Shown: piece by piece, positions 5,399 through 7,014 of the stretch
Layout of the letters: each line of letters starts with the position of its first letter
Position numbering within the stretch: the stretch's first letter is position 1
Assembly (NCBI GenBank): GCA_947454585.1
Contig: CANGML010000088.1
Coordinates: 1 to 7,014, forward strand
Length of the DNA stretch: 7,014 nucleotides
Origin: Comamonadaceae bacterium
Lineage (GTDB): Bacteria > Pseudomonadota > Gammaproteobacteria > Burkholderiales > Burkholderiaceae_C
Direction of reading: 5' to 3'
The notes under the pieces: model-generated
Seen by the model: only the letters and a program-made list of their open reading frames with translations
What the model was told of the DNA's origin: nothing
The model's database searches: none
Translations under genes and position numbers: made by a program

Positions 5399-6700
5399 AT
5401 GCAGATGAACGTGTCATGGGCTCATACGTCATCGAACGATGGCGCTTACAACAATCCGCGGGCGCGCAACGCGCCCATCAAGGCCAGCTTTACCTCGGTG
5501 GAGGGTTTGCCGCCCAAACTCAAGCTTTACCGTATTGCAGGCAGCCGCTATTGGCAGATGCGCTTTTACAACCTCGGGCGTTACACGATTCAGAGTTTGA
5601 AGACGACAGATTGCGAAGAAGCCAAGCAATTTGCGCGTCAAATTTTTGAATCCTTAGAGGAGTCGGGTGCCTACATCCCCAAGCGCGCGCCTTTCGAAAT
5701 GGTCGAAGCGCGCAACCAGCAGCTGTTGCACGATTTGATCGAGGAGGTCTTGTTGGCCGAGGAGGAAAAGGTCAGACGTGATGAGATCAAGCATGGTTCT
5801 TTCGTGATGAGCAAGATTCGCTTAGAGGGCCTGATTTTTGATTTCTTCAAAAAACAACCGCTGAACAAAATCAATGCCCAAGTGCTGAGTGCGTTCATCT
5901 CTTTTTTGACACTGCAACAACTATCGGCTTCGACCATTCAAGGCTACATGGCGCAAGCGCGCAAGCTGCTGCACCTGTTGGTGCGCAAAGAGATCCTCAA
6001 GGCGGTACCACCTTTCCCGTCCTTGAAGTCGCAGCCCAATTCCAGAGGTGCGTTCACGGTGACCGAGTACGCCGCGTTGTTGCGCAAGTCCAAGCAGTTG
6101 CGTACCCAAACCTACGATTGGGGCGAAGGCAACAAGGCGTGGATCAGGGCCGAGTACCACCACATGCCCATGGAGATGAACTGGCTGATTCGGTTCATGG
6201 TCTACACCTTTGTGCGGCCTGGGGACATCCGCCAAATCAAGAACAAACACCTCGAAGTAATTCAGGGCGCCTACCACTACCTGCGTTTGAACTTGCCCGA
6301 GGTCAAGCGCCACAAAGCGGCCACCGTGAGCCTGCCGCCTGCCGTGAACATCTATAAAAAGTTGTTGGCCTACCAAACCACACGCGGTTACGGCAAACCT
6401 GAAGACTATGTGTTTTTCCCTGAAGAGCAGAACAGGCGCTTGGTGCTGGACATCACGGGTTGGTCGTTCAACTGGATGCTGAAAGAACTCGGCATCAAAG
6501 CGGGGCCGCATGGCACGGACCGAACGCTGTACAGCCTGCGCCACACGGCGATCACGTTTCGGCTCATCTATGGCGGCAATATCGATTTGCTGACCTTGGC
6601 CAGAAATGCCCGCACCTCGGTCGAGATGATTGATAAGTTCTACGCCAGCACGTTGTCGGCGGAGATGAACATTGCTTTGTTGCACGGCAAGCGCCGCTAG
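5399..6700 (+). CDS. Tyrosine-type site-specific recombinase/integrase
   Basis: This protein of 433 residues should cut and rejoin DNA through a covalent tyrosine intermediate. An N-terminal region (1-85) with a small basic sheet-like part (KLYRIAGSRYWQMRFYNLG) may be an arm-binding domain. A helical SAM-like core-binding domain follows (about 105-200, with STIQGYMAQARKLLHLLVRK). The catalytic domain shows Arg I R273 in YTFVRPGDIRQIKNKHLEV, a lysine at 303 in PEVKRHK, Arg II R381 with H382 in LYSLRHTAITF, and nucleophile Y415 in SVEMIDKFYAS. The usual box II histidine is Tyr and the LGH-type histidine is probably Asn (ARNARTS), changes that also occur in a subgroup of proteobacterial integrases. 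It reads away from the broken porin, and candidate core and arm repeats lie upstream. No excisionase or cargo gene is seen, so it may be a solitary or remnant integrase. Confidence 0.88.
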   Translation: MQMNVSWAHTSSNDGAYNNPRARNAPIKASFTSVEGLPPKLKLYRIAGSRYWQMRFYNLGRYTIQSLKTTDCEEAKQFARQIFESLEESGAYIPKRAPFEMVEARNQQLLHDLIEEVLLAEEEKVRRDEIKHGSFVMSKIRLEGLIFDFFKKQPLNKINAQVLSAFISFLTLQQLSASTIQGYMAQARKLLHLLVRKEILKAVPPFPSLKSQPNSRGAFTVTEYAALLRKSKQLRTQTYDWGEGNKAWIRAEYHHMPMEMNWLIRFMVYTFVRPGDIRQIKNKHLEVIQGAYHYLRLNLPEVKRHKAATVSLPPAVNIYKKLLAYQTTRGYGKPEDYVFFPEEQNRRLVLDITGWSFNWMLKELGIKAGPHGTDRTLYSLRHTAITFRLIYGGNIDLLTLARNARTSVEMIDKFYASTLSAEMNIALLHGKRR

Positions 6701-6725
6701 GGGCTTTCCCTCGCCAATCTCTGCC

Positions 6726-6755
6726 TAGAATGCACTTTTTTAACCGTAATTGGAG
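6726..6755 (+). promoter_or_regulatory. Candidate -10 box and ribosome site of the amino-acid-binding protein gene
   Basis: TAGAAT (6726-6731, 5 of 6 consensus bases) is followed by a GGAG ribosome site (6752-6755) six bases before the ATG. A convincing -35 element is missing at the right distance. The gap after the recombinase gene is only 61 bp and shows no terminator, so read-through from the recombinase is also possible. Confidence 0.35.
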
Positions 6756-6761
6756 CGTTCC

Positions 6762-7014
6762 ATGAAAAAGCATCTTCTTACCTTGGTAGTCACTGGTTTG
6801 TTGGCTGGCACCGCGTTCGCGCAAGCCAATGACACCATCGCTAAAGTCAAAGCCTCAGGCTCAATCACCATGGGGGTGCGCGACTCATCGGGCGCTTTGT
6901 CTTACACCTTGGGTGACGGCAAGTATGTGGGCTACCACGTGGAGATTTGCCAGCGCATCATCGACAACCTCGAGAAGGCGGTGGGCAAGAAGCTGGACGT
7001 GAAGTACACCTCGG
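6762..7014 (+). CDS. GltI-type amino-acid ABC transporter substrate-binding protein, N-terminal part
   Basis: Eighty-four codons run from ATG 6762 to the window edge. The start MKKHLLTLVVTGLLAGTAFA is a classic signal peptide with cleavage near AFA-QA. The mature part (DTIAKVKASGSITMGVRDSSGALSYT, then GDGKYVGYHVEICQRIID) is the beginning of a family 3 solute-binding protein, and the SSGALSYTLGDGKYVGYHVE form is that of glutamate/aspartate receptors of the GltI/BztA kind. It would deliver amino acids to an inner-membrane permease encoded beyond the window. Most of the binding residues lie outside, so the ligand is inferred from similarity. The start has a good GGAG site, and the gene appears intact up to the edge. 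Confidence 0.85.
   Translation, partial: MKKHLLTLVVTGLLAGTAFAQANDTIAKVKASGSITMGVRDSSGALSYTLGDGKYVGYHVEICQRIIDNLEKAVGKKLDVKYTS

Noticed and set aside
5921..6685. 254-codon minus-strand open frame inside the recombinase gene
   Set aside because: The plus-strand frame has clear integrase motifs; the opposite frame has no recognisable domain and arises from third-position GC bias.
6680..6715. Second att copy after the recombinase (TTGCACGGCAA and CCCTCG fragments)
   Set aside because: Only four- to six-base matches to the candidate core at 5169-5191, in mixed orientation; consistent with chance.

Overview
This 7-kb window looks like chromosome from a betaproteobacterium of the Comamonadaceae type (Limnohabitans/Rhodoferax/Polaromonas-like). 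The signs are an orphan Bug/TctC tripartite-tricarboxylate receptor, a 16-strand Gram-negative porin ending in aromatic Phe, leucine codons biased to TTG, and a bioM-bioN-bioY cluster. The taxon is inferred from gene style only.

Left block (1-2051, minus strand): a compact ECF-type biotin uptake operon, in transcription order bioM (ATPase), bioN (EcfT-like transmembrane partner) and bioY (biotin-binding S component). It runs on with overlapping codons into the N-terminus of an AMP-forming acyl-CoA/acid ligase cut by the window edge. A minus-strand promoter in front of bioM has a BioR-like palindrome lying over its -10 box.

Middle block (2160-3854, plus strand): a two-gene operon divergent from bioM. 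It encodes a periplasmic TTT-type solute receptor without its TctA/TctB membrane partners, and a class II aldolase/adducin-fold enzyme with an intact zinc site, probably a lyase or decarboxylase of an imported carboxylate. A perfect 14-bp hairpin with flanking A and T runs closes this operon and the convergent porin.

Right block (3947-7014): a porin gene (minus), an AT-rich intergenic region of about 200 bp, a 433-residue tyrosine recombinase (plus), then the start of a GltI-type amino-acid-binding protein (plus, cut by the edge). The porin is the odd gene. Its signal-peptide reading frame is recognisable up to position 5191, but start codon, ribosome-binding site and the positively charged n-region are missing, and a stop codon precedes the frame. 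Exactly at that break lies a perfect 8-bp inverted repeat around a 7-bp spacer, the geometry of a tyrosine-recombinase core site. Two clusters of 9-bp direct repeats lie between this and the recombinase gene, like arm-type sites. The simplest reading is that a recombinase-bearing element joined the porin inside its signal-peptide codons and silenced it. A more exciting but unproven reading is a recombinase-switched surface porin.
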